DNA from: Roseomonas sp. HF4
GTDB lineage: Bacteria; Pseudomonadota; Alphaproteobacteria; Acetobacterales; Acetobacteraceae
Direction: 5' to 3'
DNA: 64,000 nt
NCBI RefSeq assembly: GCF_005222755.1
Contig: NZ_STGD01000002.1
Location: 484,142 to 548,141 of the forward strand
The first letter of the stretch is position 1; each line of letters opens with the position of its first letter. This document shows, piece by piece, positions 18,175 to 25,898 of this stretch. The translations under genes were made by a program, and so were the position numbers. The notes under the pieces are model-generated. The model worked only from the letters and a program-made list of their open reading frames with translations, had not been told where the DNA came from and ran no database searches.

Positions 18175-19637
18175 TGCGTCTGCCCCTGCCCCTGGGGCGC
18201 CGCGATGTCGGCCGGGTCGTCCTCCAGCACCCAGGTGTCCTTGGTCCCGCCCCCCTGGGAGGAATTCACGACCAGCGAGCCCTCCCTTAGCGCGACGCGC
18301 GTGAGGCCGCCGGGCACCACCCGCACCTCCTTGCCGCAGAGGACGAAGGGGCGGAGGTCCACGTGGCGCGGCGCGATGCCCTTCTCGACCAGCGTCGGCA
18401 CGGTCGAGAGCGCCAAGGTCGGCTGCGCGATGTATTCGGCCGGCTTCGCGCGGATGCGCGCGGCGAAGTCGGCGCGCTGCTCGGCCGTGCTGTGCGGGCC
18501 GACCAGCATGCCGTAGCCGCCCGAGCCGTGCGTCAGCTTGACCACGAGCTCGTCCAGGTGGTCGAGCACGTAGGCACGGTCCTCGTCCCGCTCGCAGAGG
18601 TAGGTCGGCACGTTGGCGAGCAGCGGCTCCTCGCCCAGGTAGAAGCGGATCATCTCGGGCACGTAGGGATAGACCGCCTTGTCGTCGGCGATGCCTGCCC
18701 CCGGGGCATTCGCCAGCGAGACGTTGCCCGCCTTGTAGGCCGCCATCAGCCCGGGGACGCCGAGCACGCTCTCGGGCCGGAACACCTCCGGGTCCAGGTA
18801 GTCGTCGTCGATCCGGCGGTAGATCACGTCGACGCGTTGCGAGCCGGTCGTGGTCCGCATGTAGACGACCTCGTCCTCGACAAACAGGTCGGGACCCTCC
18901 ACCACCTCGATGCCCATCTCGTCGGCCAGGAAGCAGTGCTCGTAATAGGCGCTGTTGTAGGATCCGGGCGTCAGGATCGCGACGCGCGGCACGGTGCGGC
19001 AATTGGGCGGCGCGACCGATTTCAGCGTCTCGAGCAGTTCCTCGGGGTAGTGGCCGACCGGGGCCACGCGGTGCGCGCCGCAGAGGTCGGGGAACAGCCG
19101 CAGCATCGCCTCCCGCCCCTCCAGCATGTAGGAGACGCCGGACGGCGTGCGACAATTGTCCTCGAGCACCCAGAAATTGTCGGGGTCGGTGCGCACCACG
19201 TCGATGCCGGCGATGTGCGTGTAGACGCCGCCCGGCGGCACGAAGCCCGCCATTTCGGGGCGGAAGGCCTCGTTCTGGCGGACCAGCGCGGCCGGGATGC
19301 GTCCCGCGCGAATGATCTCCTGCGCGCCATAGACGTCGAGCAGGAACAGGTTCAGCGCCCGCACGCGCTGTGTAAGCCCGCGCGAGAGCGCCTCCCATTC
19401 CGCGCGCGCCAGGATGCGCGGGATGATGTCGAAGGGGATCAGGCGCTCCGGGTCGCCCCCTTCGCCATAGACGGCGAAGGTGATGCCGATGCGCTTGAAC
19501 AGCAGCTCGGCCTCCTGCCGCCGGCGTTCCAGCGCGGCGGCCGGCGTCGCGGCCAGCCAGCGGGCGATCTCGGCATAGGGGCCGCGGACGAGGCCGTCGG
19601 CCGCCATCTCGTCGAAGGCAGGGGTGGTCTTGGTCAC
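18168..19637 (-). CDS. Circularly permuted type 2 ATP-grasp protein (DUF404/DUF407)
   Basis: The 489-residue predicted ATP-dependent carboxylate-amine or thiol ligase is the first gene of the Anbu operon. Characteristic segments include RQEAELLFKRIGITFAVYG, GGVYTHIAGIDVVR, FWVLEDNCRTPSGVSYMLE, RVAILTPGSYNSAYYEH, VDVIYRRIDDDYLDP, ANAPGAGIADDKAVYPYVPEMIRFYL, KLTHGSGGYGMLVGP and VNSSQGGGTKDTWVL. The last carries nucleotide/Mg2+-binding residues. Members of this family are thought to make peptide-like amide bonds. The operon start faces the divergent TPP enzyme gene across 179 bases that must contain both promoters. Confidence 0.92.
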   Translation of the reverse strand: MTKTTPAFDEMAADGLVRGPYAEIARWLAATPAAALERRRQEAELLFKRIGITFAVYGEGGDPERLIPFDIIPRILARAEWEALSRGLTQRVRALNLFLLDVYGAQEIIRAGRIPAALVRQNEAFRPEMAGFVPPGGVYTHIAGIDVVRTDPDNFWVLEDNCRTPSGVSYMLEGREAMLRLFPDLCGAHRVAPVGHYPEELLETLKSVAPPNCRTVPRVAILTPGSYNSAYYEHCFLADEMGIEVVEGPDLFVEDEVVYMRTTTGSQRVDVIYRRIDDDYLDPEVFRPESVLGVPGLMAAYKAGNVSLANAPGAGIADDKAVYPYVPEMIRFYLGEEPLLANVPTYLCERDEDRAYVLDHLDELVVKLTHGSGGYGMLVGPHSTAEQRADFAARIRAKPAEYIAQPTLALSTVPTLVEKGIAPRHVDLRPFVLCGKEVRVVPGGLTRVALREGSLVVNSSQGGGTKDTWVLEDDPADIAAPQGQGQTQC

Positions 19638-19816
19638 CGGCGCGAGGTCCTCCGGCCACGAGCCTTGCCGCGCGGCGCGGCGCGGCGCAAGCCCGCTGAC
19701 GGCCGCGCCGCGCAGGAAACGCCGCCGGATGCCCAGGAAGCGGGCGCCGACTGCCCCCGGATGGGCAAGCAGGGCGCCGCCCGCCTATCCTCCGGCCACC
19801 CCGCCGGAGACCGCAC

Positions 19817-21442
19817 ATGACCGAACCCGCCACGCCGACCGCCGCCGATGCGCTCGCCGCCGCCTTCGCTGCGGCCGGCACCCGGCGCATCTACGGTGTG
19901 CCCGGAGGCGGGTCGAGCCTCGACCTCATCGCAGCGGCGAAGGCGCGCGGGATCGACTTCGTGCTGGCGCGGCACGAGACCTCGGCCGTGATCATGGCCG
20001 CGACCGAGGCCGAGCTGTCCGGCGCGCCCGGCGTCGCGCTCTGCACCCGCGGCCCCGGCGTGGGCAACGCGGCGAACGGCATCGCGCATGCCGCGCTCGA
20101 CCGCGCGCCGGTCGTGCTGGTCGCCGACGGCTTCGCCCCCGCCGAGCGCGCCTTCGCGACGCACCAGTATTTCGACCAGGCGGCGATGCTGGCGCCGGTG
20201 ACCAAGGCGCAGCTTTCGGTCGGGCAGATGGCAGCGGGGGAGGCTGCGACGCGCGCCATCGCGGCCGCGCTGGCCGCGCCGCGCGGGGCCGCACTGATCG
20301 AGCTGTCCGGCGCCGCCGCGAAGCAGCCCGCCGCGCTGTCGGCCACCGCGGTGCCGCCGCCGCCGATGCCCGACAGGGCGGCGATCGAGGCCGCCCGCCA
20401 GGTGCTGGCCCGGGCGTGCCGGCCCGTCGTGATCGTGGGCCTCGAAGCCGTCGCGCAGGACAGCGCGACCTGGTTGCGCCACCTTGTCGCGTCGCTCGGC
20501 TGCCCCGCGCTCGTCACCTACAAGGCGAAGGGGGTGATCGCCGACGACGATCCGGCCTTCGCCGGCATCTTCACCTGCGGCGCGGCCGAAGGCCCGGTGC
20601 TCGACCGCGCCGACGCGGTGGTCATGGTGGGCGCGGATCCCGTCGAATTCATCCCGAAGCCCTGGCGATGGGACGTGCCGGTCATCGAGGTCGCGACCGC
20701 GCCCCGCGCGATGCCCTATGCGCACCCGGCCGCGACGGTGACCGGCGCGCTGCCGGCGGCGATCGAAGGCCTCGCGCGCGGCGCGGCGCGATCGGCATGG
20801 GACCCGCGCGAGGTCGCGGCACTGCGCGAAGGCTGGCTGCGCGCGCTCGCCAACGACCCGCGGCGCGGCGCGGGCATCGGGCCGCAGCGCGTGGTGGAGA
20901 TCACGCAGCTGGCCTGCCGCGAGGCCGGCTTCGATCCGCGTGTGGCGGTCGATGCCGGGGCGCACATGTTCCCCGCCACCACCAACTGGCGCTGCGCGCG
21001 GCCGGGCGACCTGCTGATCTCGAACGGCCTCGCGACCATGGGCTTCGCCGTGCCGGCGGCGATCGCCGCGGCGCTGCACGACCCGGCGCGCGGGGCGCTG
21101 GCCTTCACGGGCGATGGCGGGCTGCTGATGGGGCTCGGCGAACTGGCGACCGCGGCCGTGCTCGGCGCGCGCGTGGTCGTCGTCGCGTTCAACGACGCGA
21201 CGCTTTCGCTCATCGACATCAAGAAGGACGCGCGCGACCTGCCGGAGGGGGCGCTTGGCTGGCCGCGCGCGGACCTGGCGGGCGCGATGCGGGCGCTGGG
21301 CGGGGTCGGGCTGTCGGTGACGACGGAGGCGGAGCTGGCGCAGGCGATGGCGGAGGCCTGCGCGTCGACCGGGTCGGTCCTGGTCGACGTTGCCGTGGAC
21401 CCGTCCGGCTATCCCGCACAGATCAAGGCGCTCAGGGGATGA
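19817..21442 (+). CDS. Thiamine-pyrophosphate-dependent enzyme, acetolactate-synthase-like
   Basis: The 541-residue three-domain TPP enzyme has an N-terminal pyrimidine-binding domain with the activating glutamate in LARHETSAVIMAATEAEL, a central Rossmann-like domain and a C-terminal PP domain with the Mg2+/TPP motif GDGGLLMGLGELATAAVLGARVVVVAFND. The overall pattern is that of acetolactate synthase or benzoylformate decarboxylase relatives. No regulatory ilvH gene follows and the protein is shorter than housekeeping IlvB, so a decarboxylase or lyase in catabolism is more likely than branched-chain synthesis. The substrate cannot be read from sequence. A perfect hairpin starts a few bases after the stop. 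Confidence 0.8.
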   Translation: MTEPATPTAADALAAAFAAAGTRRIYGVPGGGSSLDLIAAAKARGIDFVLARHETSAVIMAATEAELSGAPGVALCTRGPGVGNAANGIAHAALDRAPVVLVADGFAPAERAFATHQYFDQAAMLAPVTKAQLSVGQMAAGEAATRAIAAALAAPRGAALIELSGAAAKQPAALSATAVPPPPMPDRAAIEAARQVLARACRPVVIVGLEAVAQDSATWLRHLVASLGCPALVTYKAKGVIADDDPAFAGIFTCGAAEGPVLDRADAVVMVGADPVEFIPKPWRWDVPVIEVATAPRAMPYAHPAATVTGALPAAIEGLARGAARSAWDPREVAALREGWLRALANDPRRGAGIGPQRVVEITQLACREAGFDPRVAVDAGAHMFPATTNWRCARPGDLLISNGLATMGFAVPAAIAAALHDPARGALAFTGDGGLLMGLGELATAAVLGARVVVVAFNDATLSLIDIKKDARDLPEGALGWPRADLAGAMRALGGVGLSVTTEAELAQAMAEACASTGSVLVDVAVDPSGYPAQIKALRG

Positions 21443-21446
21443 CGGG

Positions 21447-21501
21447 TCGAGGGGGCGTTGCCCCCTCGAATTCCCCCGCCAAAGGCCGAAGGGCCTTTGG
21501 C
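21447..21501. repeat. Two hairpins after the TPP gene; dispersed repeat family A, copy 1
   Basis: Hairpin one: ten-base perfect inverted repeat TCGAGGGGGC / GCCCCCTCGA (21447-21456 and 21460-21469) with a three-base loop, starting five bases after the TPP stop. Hairpin two: GCCAAAGGCC / GGCCTTTGGC (21478-21487 and 21492-21501) around a GAAG loop. The second hairpin recurs at 25820-25841, 51121-51143 and, inverted, 51192-51213. It probably ends transcription from both sides, since the amidase gene converges here. Confidence 0.8.
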
Positions 21502-21545
21502 AGGGAGGGTCCGGGAGCGGCGGCGCCCCTCCCGCGACGCCCCGC

Positions 21546-22958
21546 TCACGCCAGCGGCGGCATCCGCGCGTGCCAGTCGGTGTCGCGCTGGAACGCATCC
21601 GCGGCCGCCAGCACCCGCCCTTCCCCGAAGGGCCTGGCCGCCAGTTGCAGCCCAAGCGGCAGGCCCCGGTCGTCGAGCCCGCAGGGCAGGCTGATGGTCG
21701 GCAGGCCGAGGTAGTTGAAGGGCCGCGTATTCGCCGAGACCGCCATGTGCCGCGCCCAGTTGTCCGGGCTCGCGTCGATGTCGGTCTCGGCCAGCGTGGG
21801 CACGCGCATGCGCAGCGTCGGCGTCGCCACCACGTGGTGGCCGGAAAGTGCCTCGCGGCAGAATTGCCGCAGCAGCGCGCCGCGGCGGGACAGCGCCTCG
21901 ACATAGAGGTGCCCGGGGATGGCGTAGCCGCCATAGAGCCGGCCCGACAGGTGGATGGCGTAGTCGGCCGGGTGCTCGCGCATCCAGTTGGCGTGGATCG
22001 CCGCCGCCTCGACCCGGCTGACCACCGAGACATAGGTGCCGATGGCCGCGAGGGACGGGCAGGACACGCGCGTGACGGTCGCGCCGCGCGCCTTCAGCAC
22101 CTCGAGCGCCGCCTCGAAGCCCTGCACCACCGCGTCGTCGGCACCGTCGAGGAACCATTCGCGCGGCACGGCGACCGAGACGCCGCGGAGGTCGCCGGTC
22201 AGCGCCGCCTCGTAGTCCGGCACGGCCTCTGGCGCGCTGGTGGCGTCGCGCGGGTCGTGGCCCGAGATGACGCGCATGATTCGCGCGCAGTCCCGCGCCG
22301 TGCGCGCAAGCGGCCCGACATTGTCCATCGAGAAGGACAGCGGCATGACGCCCGCCCGGCTCACGCGGGTCTGCGTGCCCTTGATGCCGGTGACGCCGCA
22401 GATGGATGCCGGCAGCCGGATCGAGCCGCCGGTGTCCGAGCCGAGCGCGGCGGTGAAGAAGCGCGCCGCGACCCCGGCGCCGGAGCCGGAGGAGGATCCG
22501 CCGGTGCAGTAGGGCAGGCTCCAGGGGTTGTGGCAGTCGCCGTGATGCGCGTTGTGCCCGGTCGGGTTTTGCGCGAACTCGGCCATGTTGAGCGTGCCCA
22601 TGTCGATCGCGCCGGCGGCGTCGAGCCGGTCCAGCACGGTTGCCGTCACGGCGGGGCGGAAGTCGCCCCGGATGCGGGACCCGCAGGTGCTCACGCGCCC
22701 GGCACGGTAGTACATGTCCTTGTGCATCATCGGCGCGCCGGCGAGCGGGCCGAGCGGCCTGCCCGCCGCGCGCGCCCGGTCCTGCGCGGTCGCGGCCTCG
22801 AGCGCCGCCTCGCGGTCGAGCCGCACCACGGCATTGACCTGGCCGTCATGCGCGTCGATGCGCGCCAGGCTGGCGCGGACCAGGGCCTCGGCGGTGGCGT
22901 CGCCCTTCGCGAAGGCGTCCGCGGCCTCGGTGGCGGACAGCGCGGCGAGGTCCGTCAC
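21546..22958 (-). CDS. Amidase-signature family hydrolase
   Basis: The 470-residue amidase has the Ser-cisSer-Lys triad: Lys80 (GAPMMHKD), Ser155 in GGSSSGSGAG, and nucleophile Ser179 in SDTGGSIRLPA. It hydrolyses an aliphatic or aromatic amide; the substrate is not evident. Translation begins at a GTG (22958) that overlaps the TGA of the small upstream gene as GTGA, a geometry that settles the start. The small partner resembles AtzG/GatC-like proteins, so the pair may work as a complex like AtzE-AtzG (1-carboxybiuret hydrolase), though the amidase could also be a GatA-like or Asn/Gln amidotransferase relative. Confidence 0.88.
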   Translation of the reverse strand: MTDLAALSATEAADAFAKGDATAEALVRASLARIDAHDGQVNAVVRLDREAALEAATAQDRARAAGRPLGPLAGAPMMHKDMYYRAGRVSTCGSRIRGDFRPAVTATVLDRLDAAGAIDMGTLNMAEFAQNPTGHNAHHGDCHNPWSLPYCTGGSSSGSGAGVAARFFTAALGSDTGGSIRLPASICGVTGIKGTQTRVSRAGVMPLSFSMDNVGPLARTARDCARIMRVISGHDPRDATSAPEAVPDYEAALTGDLRGVSVAVPREWFLDGADDAVVQGFEAALEVLKARGATVTRVSCPSLAAIGTYVSVVSRVEAAAIHANWMREHPADYAIHLSGRLYGGYAIPGHLYVEALSRRGALLRQFCREALSGHHVVATPTLRMRVPTLAETDIDASPDNWARHMAVSANTRPFNYLGLPTISLPCGLDDRGLPLGLQLAARPFGEGRVLAAADAFQRDTDWHARMPPLA

Positions 22959-23161
22959 GTGCCGGGCTCCTGTTCCTCGCGCAGCGCCGCCTCGAAGGAG
23001 GACGGCTCGTCCTCGAAGACGAGCGTGCCGCGCAGCGCGGCGAATTCGGCGATCAGCGCGGGCAGGTCCTCGAGGCCTCGGCGCGCCGCGGCGTTCGGCG
23101 GTTCGATGCCGGACCAGAGGCGGATCGCCGCCTCGGCCTGGTGGGTGGGGTCGGTCGCCAT
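22955..23161 (-). CDS. Small AtzG/GatC-like amidase partner (DUF4089-type)
   Basis: A 68-residue acidic helical protein (MATDPTHQAEAAIRLWSGIEPPN... ending LVFEDEPSSFEAALREEQEPGT). The C-terminal segment with FEDEPSSFEAAL is the type of short tail seen in the small proteins encoded next to AtzE-like amidases, which wrap the amidase as GatC wraps GatA. The start at 23161 is chosen because GGAGAA lies just upstream; in-frame ATGs at 23179 and 23194 would place that ribosome-binding site inside the gene. It overlaps the amidase GTG by four bases. Family assignment is by short motif and context, so moderate. Confidence 0.65.
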   Translation of the reverse strand: MATDPTHQAEAAIRLWSGIEPPNAAARRGLEDLPALIAEFAALRGTLVFEDEPSSFEAALREEQEPGT

Positions 23162-23322
23162 CCGGTCGTTCTCCTGCATACCTGGGGCGCCCATGGTTGC
23201 GCCGCACGGCTGGCTTGCAAACCCCGCGCCGCCGCATCGGCTGCCGGCATGCCGCCCGGCTGGTTTGCAAAGCCGCCGCCCCGCTGGCAGCCTCCCGACC
23301 GCCAGGATCGAGGAAACGCCCC

Positions 23323-24459
23323 ATGAAGATCGTCGAGGTCCGTGCCTTCCCGACCTCCTTCCCGCTGCCGCAGGGCGGGCCGCGCCTCGGCATCGGCCAG
23401 GCGGTCAAGCGCGACGCGGTCATGGTCAAGGTCGTGACCGAGGACGGCATCGTCGGGTGGGGGGAAAGCCACCACGGCCGCGCCCACACCGCCATCGCGA
23501 AGCTGATCGAGACGACGCTGCGCGGCCTCATCCTCGGCATGGACGCCTTCGACACCACCGGCATCAATGCGCGCATCTACAAGTACCAGCTCGCCTCCCA
23601 TGGCATGGGCGCGGCCTGCGCCATGGCGATGTCGGGGATCGACATGGCGCTGTGGGATGCGAAGGGGAAGGCGCTGAACCTGCCGCTCTACAAGCTGCTG
23701 GGCGGCGCGGCGCGGCCGGTCCCGGCCTATGCGGGGGGCGTGGCACTCGGCTACCAGCCACCGGCGCAACTGATCGACGAGGCCGCGCCGCATATCGAGG
23801 CCGGCTACAAGGCCGTGAAGCTGCGCGTCGGCGACACCGTGAAGGACGACGTGGCGCGCATGGAGGCGGTGCGCGACGCCTTCGGCCACGACCTCGCGAT
23901 CCTGACCGACGCCAATATCGGCTATTCCATCGAGCAGGTGCGCCAGGTGATGCCGGAGATGGACCGGCTCAACATCGGCTGGCTCGAAGAACCCTTCCCC
24001 GCGCATGACCACCACCTCTATGCCCAGGCGCGCGGCTACGGCGCGACACCGCTGGCGGCCGGGGAGAACCACTTCACCCGCTACGAATTCACCCGCGTGC
24101 TGGAGGACGACGTCATCGCCATCTGGCAGCCCGACCTCTCGAAATGCGGCGGCATCACCGAGGCGCTGCGCATCGCCGGCATGGCGAGCGCCTTCAAGAT
24201 CCCGATCCACCCGCATTCGTCCATGACCGGCGTGAACCAGGCAGCATCGATCCATTTCCTCGCCGCGATCGAGAACGGCGGTTACTTCGAGGCCGACATC
24301 TCGCAGGCGAACCTGTTCCGCGACACGCTCGGCAGCACGCCCTGGACCATCCGCCGCGACGGCACGGTGCTGCCCAACGCCGCCCCCGGCATCGGCGTCG
24401 AGGTGGACGAGGCCTTCCTCGCCGCCCATCCGCCGATCGAGGGGCCGGGCTACGTCTGA
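23323..24459 (+). CDS. Mandelate racemase/muconate lactonizing enzyme family protein
   Basis: Enolase-superfamily enzyme of 378 residues that abstracts a proton alpha to a carboxylate. The N-terminal capping domain is followed by a TIM barrel with the expected residues: Lys166-x-Arg168 (KAVKLRVGD), metal ligands Asp196 (TDANIG), Glu222 (LEEPF) and Glu248 (AGENHF), and a general-base His298 (HPHSSM). The reaction (dehydration, epimerisation or cycloisomerisation) is not determined. The start at 23323 has a GAGGAAA site upstream. Its end overlaps the convergent histidine phosphatase gene by ten bases. Confidence 0.88.
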   Translation: MKIVEVRAFPTSFPLPQGGPRLGIGQAVKRDAVMVKVVTEDGIVGWGESHHGRAHTAIAKLIETTLRGLILGMDAFDTTGINARIYKYQLASHGMGAACAMAMSGIDMALWDAKGKALNLPLYKLLGGAARPVPAYAGGVALGYQPPAQLIDEAAPHIEAGYKAVKLRVGDTVKDDVARMEAVRDAFGHDLAILTDANIGYSIEQVRQVMPEMDRLNIGWLEEPFPAHDHHLYAQARGYGATPLAAGENHFTRYEFTRVLEDDVIAIWQPDLSKCGGITEALRIAGMASAFKIPIHPHSSMTGVNQAASIHFLAAIENGGYFEADISQANLFRDTLGSTPWTIRRDGTVLPNAAPGIGVEVDEAFLAAHPPIEGPGYV

Positions 24460-25055
24460 GCGGCGGCGGCGACCACATCCTGCGGCATGAGCACGCGCAG
24501 GAACCGGAAGCCGGGCGGGGCGGGCTCGACGACGCCGAAGGCGCCTTCGGGGAATTCGGCCTGGCCCAGCATCCGCCCGAACACCGCCGGGCCGAACTTG
24601 TGGATGTGGCCCACCAGCAGCGTATTGGCCCCGGGCGCGGGCGGCGTGGCGAGCGCCCGGCGCAGCGAGGCGATCGCCGCCGGCACGTCCTTCGTGTAGT
24701 CGTCCGCCACCAGGTCCATCGTGACGTCCACCGGCGCGCCGCGCGCCATGATCGCCGCGGTGTCGGATGCGCGGAACACCGGGCTCGACCGTACGGGGCG
24801 GAGCGGGATGCGCAGATGCGCCATCGCGGCGGACAGCGCCTGCGCCTGCGCAATGCCCGCGGCCGAGAGGTTGCGCTGCCCTGCCCGCTCCCCGAGCCGC
24901 CCGGTATCCACCTGCGTCCGGTCGGTGATGGCGTGGCGCATGTAGAGCACCTGCCCCCCGCCGCGCAGCAGCCCGACCCAGTCCGGAACGGCCTGCGCCG
25001 CCGCCGGCGCGGCCAGGCCAAGCGCCAGCAGCGCGCGCCGTTCAACCCGTGCCAT
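24450..25055 (-). CDS. Exported histidine phosphatase superfamily protein
   Basis: The 201-residue protein has a signal peptide (MARVERRALLALGLAAPAAA). The catalytic-histidine motif reads LYMRHAITDRTQ in place of the usual RHG. The second histidine is in LLVGHIHKFG, and SAAGIAQAQALSAAM and SSPVFRASDTA are further family signatures. It probably dephosphorylates a periplasmic substrate. It overlaps the upstream DUF1194 gene by 14 bases (25042-25055), so the two form an operon, and it converges on the enolase-superfamily gene. Confidence 0.85.
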   Translation of the reverse strand: MARVERRALLALGLAAPAAAQAVPDWVGLLRGGGQVLYMRHAITDRTQVDTGRLGERAGQRNLSAAGIAQAQALSAAMAHLRIPLRPVRSSPVFRASDTAAIMARGAPVDVTMDLVADDYTKDVPAAIASLRRALATPPAPGANTLLVGHIHKFGPAVFGRMLGQAEFPEGAFGVVEPAPPGFRFLRVLMPQDVVAAAAQT

Positions 25056-25743
25056 GCATCACCCCCGCAATCTCCCGGATCAGCTTCGCGCGCATCGCGC
25101 GGGCGAAATCCTGCCGCGTCTCGGCCACCATGACGAAGGCGCCGGGGCCGCCGATCACCTCGCGCTCATAGTGCACCCGCAGCGGCTCCCCGAAGCGCGT
25201 GACGGGGGAGACCTCGATCGCCAGCCCGTTCACCACGATGCCGAGCGCGACCGCGGCGTCCCGCGCCTCGATCGCCGGCGTGAACGACCGCATGTCGGGC
25301 CCGTCGCCGGCGACGTCGATGACCTTCTCCTCCGCGCGGAAGGGCGCGGCGGCGATCAGCGCGGCGGCATGGACGATGGCGTCGCCGATCGCGTTGTAGG
25401 ATTGCCGGCTGCGCGGGGCGGCGCGGATCGCCTCGGCCAGCGCGCCGGCCGAGGCAGCGTCGCGCACCGCCATCCAGTCCACCGCCGTCGCGGCGCCGCC
25501 AGGGCTGCCCCACTCGACCATCGCCACGGCAATCGCGCCCCGCGGCTTGGACACGATGGCCGCGACCACCGCCGGGTGCGTGACGGACTCTGCGAGCCCC
25601 TCCCGCTGCAGGCGGAATTCGTCCGGGTCGATGGAGCCGGAGGCATCCATCGCCAGCACGAGCAGCAGGTCCACCATCGGCGCCGGCTGCGCAACGGCCG
25701 GCACGGGCAGCAGGGCTGCGAGGGCGGCGCGGCGGGGCAGCAT
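25042..25743 (-). CDS. DUF1194 protein, exported von Willebrand A-like
   Basis: The 233-residue protein has a short signal peptide (MLPRRAALAALLPVPAVAQ). Mature residues LLLVLAMDASGSIDPDEFRLQREGLAESV form the first strand and a metal-site-like DxSxS motif of a VWA fold, and the rest (IDVAGDGPDM, LGIVVNGLAIE) follows that fold. This is the DUF1194 family of alphaproteobacteria, of unknown function. The ATG at 25743 immediately precedes the signal peptide. It is co-transcribed with the overlapping histidine phosphatase gene. Confidence 0.85.
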   Translation of the reverse strand: MLPRRAALAALLPVPAVAQPAPMVDLLLVLAMDASGSIDPDEFRLQREGLAESVTHPAVVAAIVSKPRGAIAVAMVEWGSPGGAATAVDWMAVRDAASAGALAEAIRAAPRSRQSYNAIGDAIVHAAALIAAAPFRAEEKVIDVAGDGPDMRSFTPAIEARDAAVALGIVVNGLAIEVSPVTRFGEPLRVHYEREVIGGPGAFVMVAETRQDFARAMRAKLIREIAGVMHGTG

Positions 25744-25794
25744 GACCCTAACGATGGCCTGCGCAGCGCACGTTGCAAGGGTGGAACGCGGAGG

Positions 25795-25841
25795 GGTGCC
25801 GCCTCTCCGCTCCTCCCCGCCAAAGGCTGAAAGACCTTTGG
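25795..25841. repeat. Dispersed repeat family A, copy 2
   Basis: Imperfect hairpin GCGGAGGGG...CCTCTCCGC followed by CCAAAGG / CCTTTGG (25820-25826 and 25835-25841). The arrangement (GC-rich hairpin, then CCAAAGG hairpin) is the same as at 21447-21501, but the stems carry mismatches. It occupies the gap between the gamma-glutamyltransferase and DUF1194 genes, both on the minus strand, and would follow the gamma-glutamyltransferase transcript. Confidence 0.7.
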
Positions 25842-25898
25842 AAACCTTGAGATTCAATGGGGTTTCTTGGGCGAGGCCGACAGCTATCCCTCGCCGGC

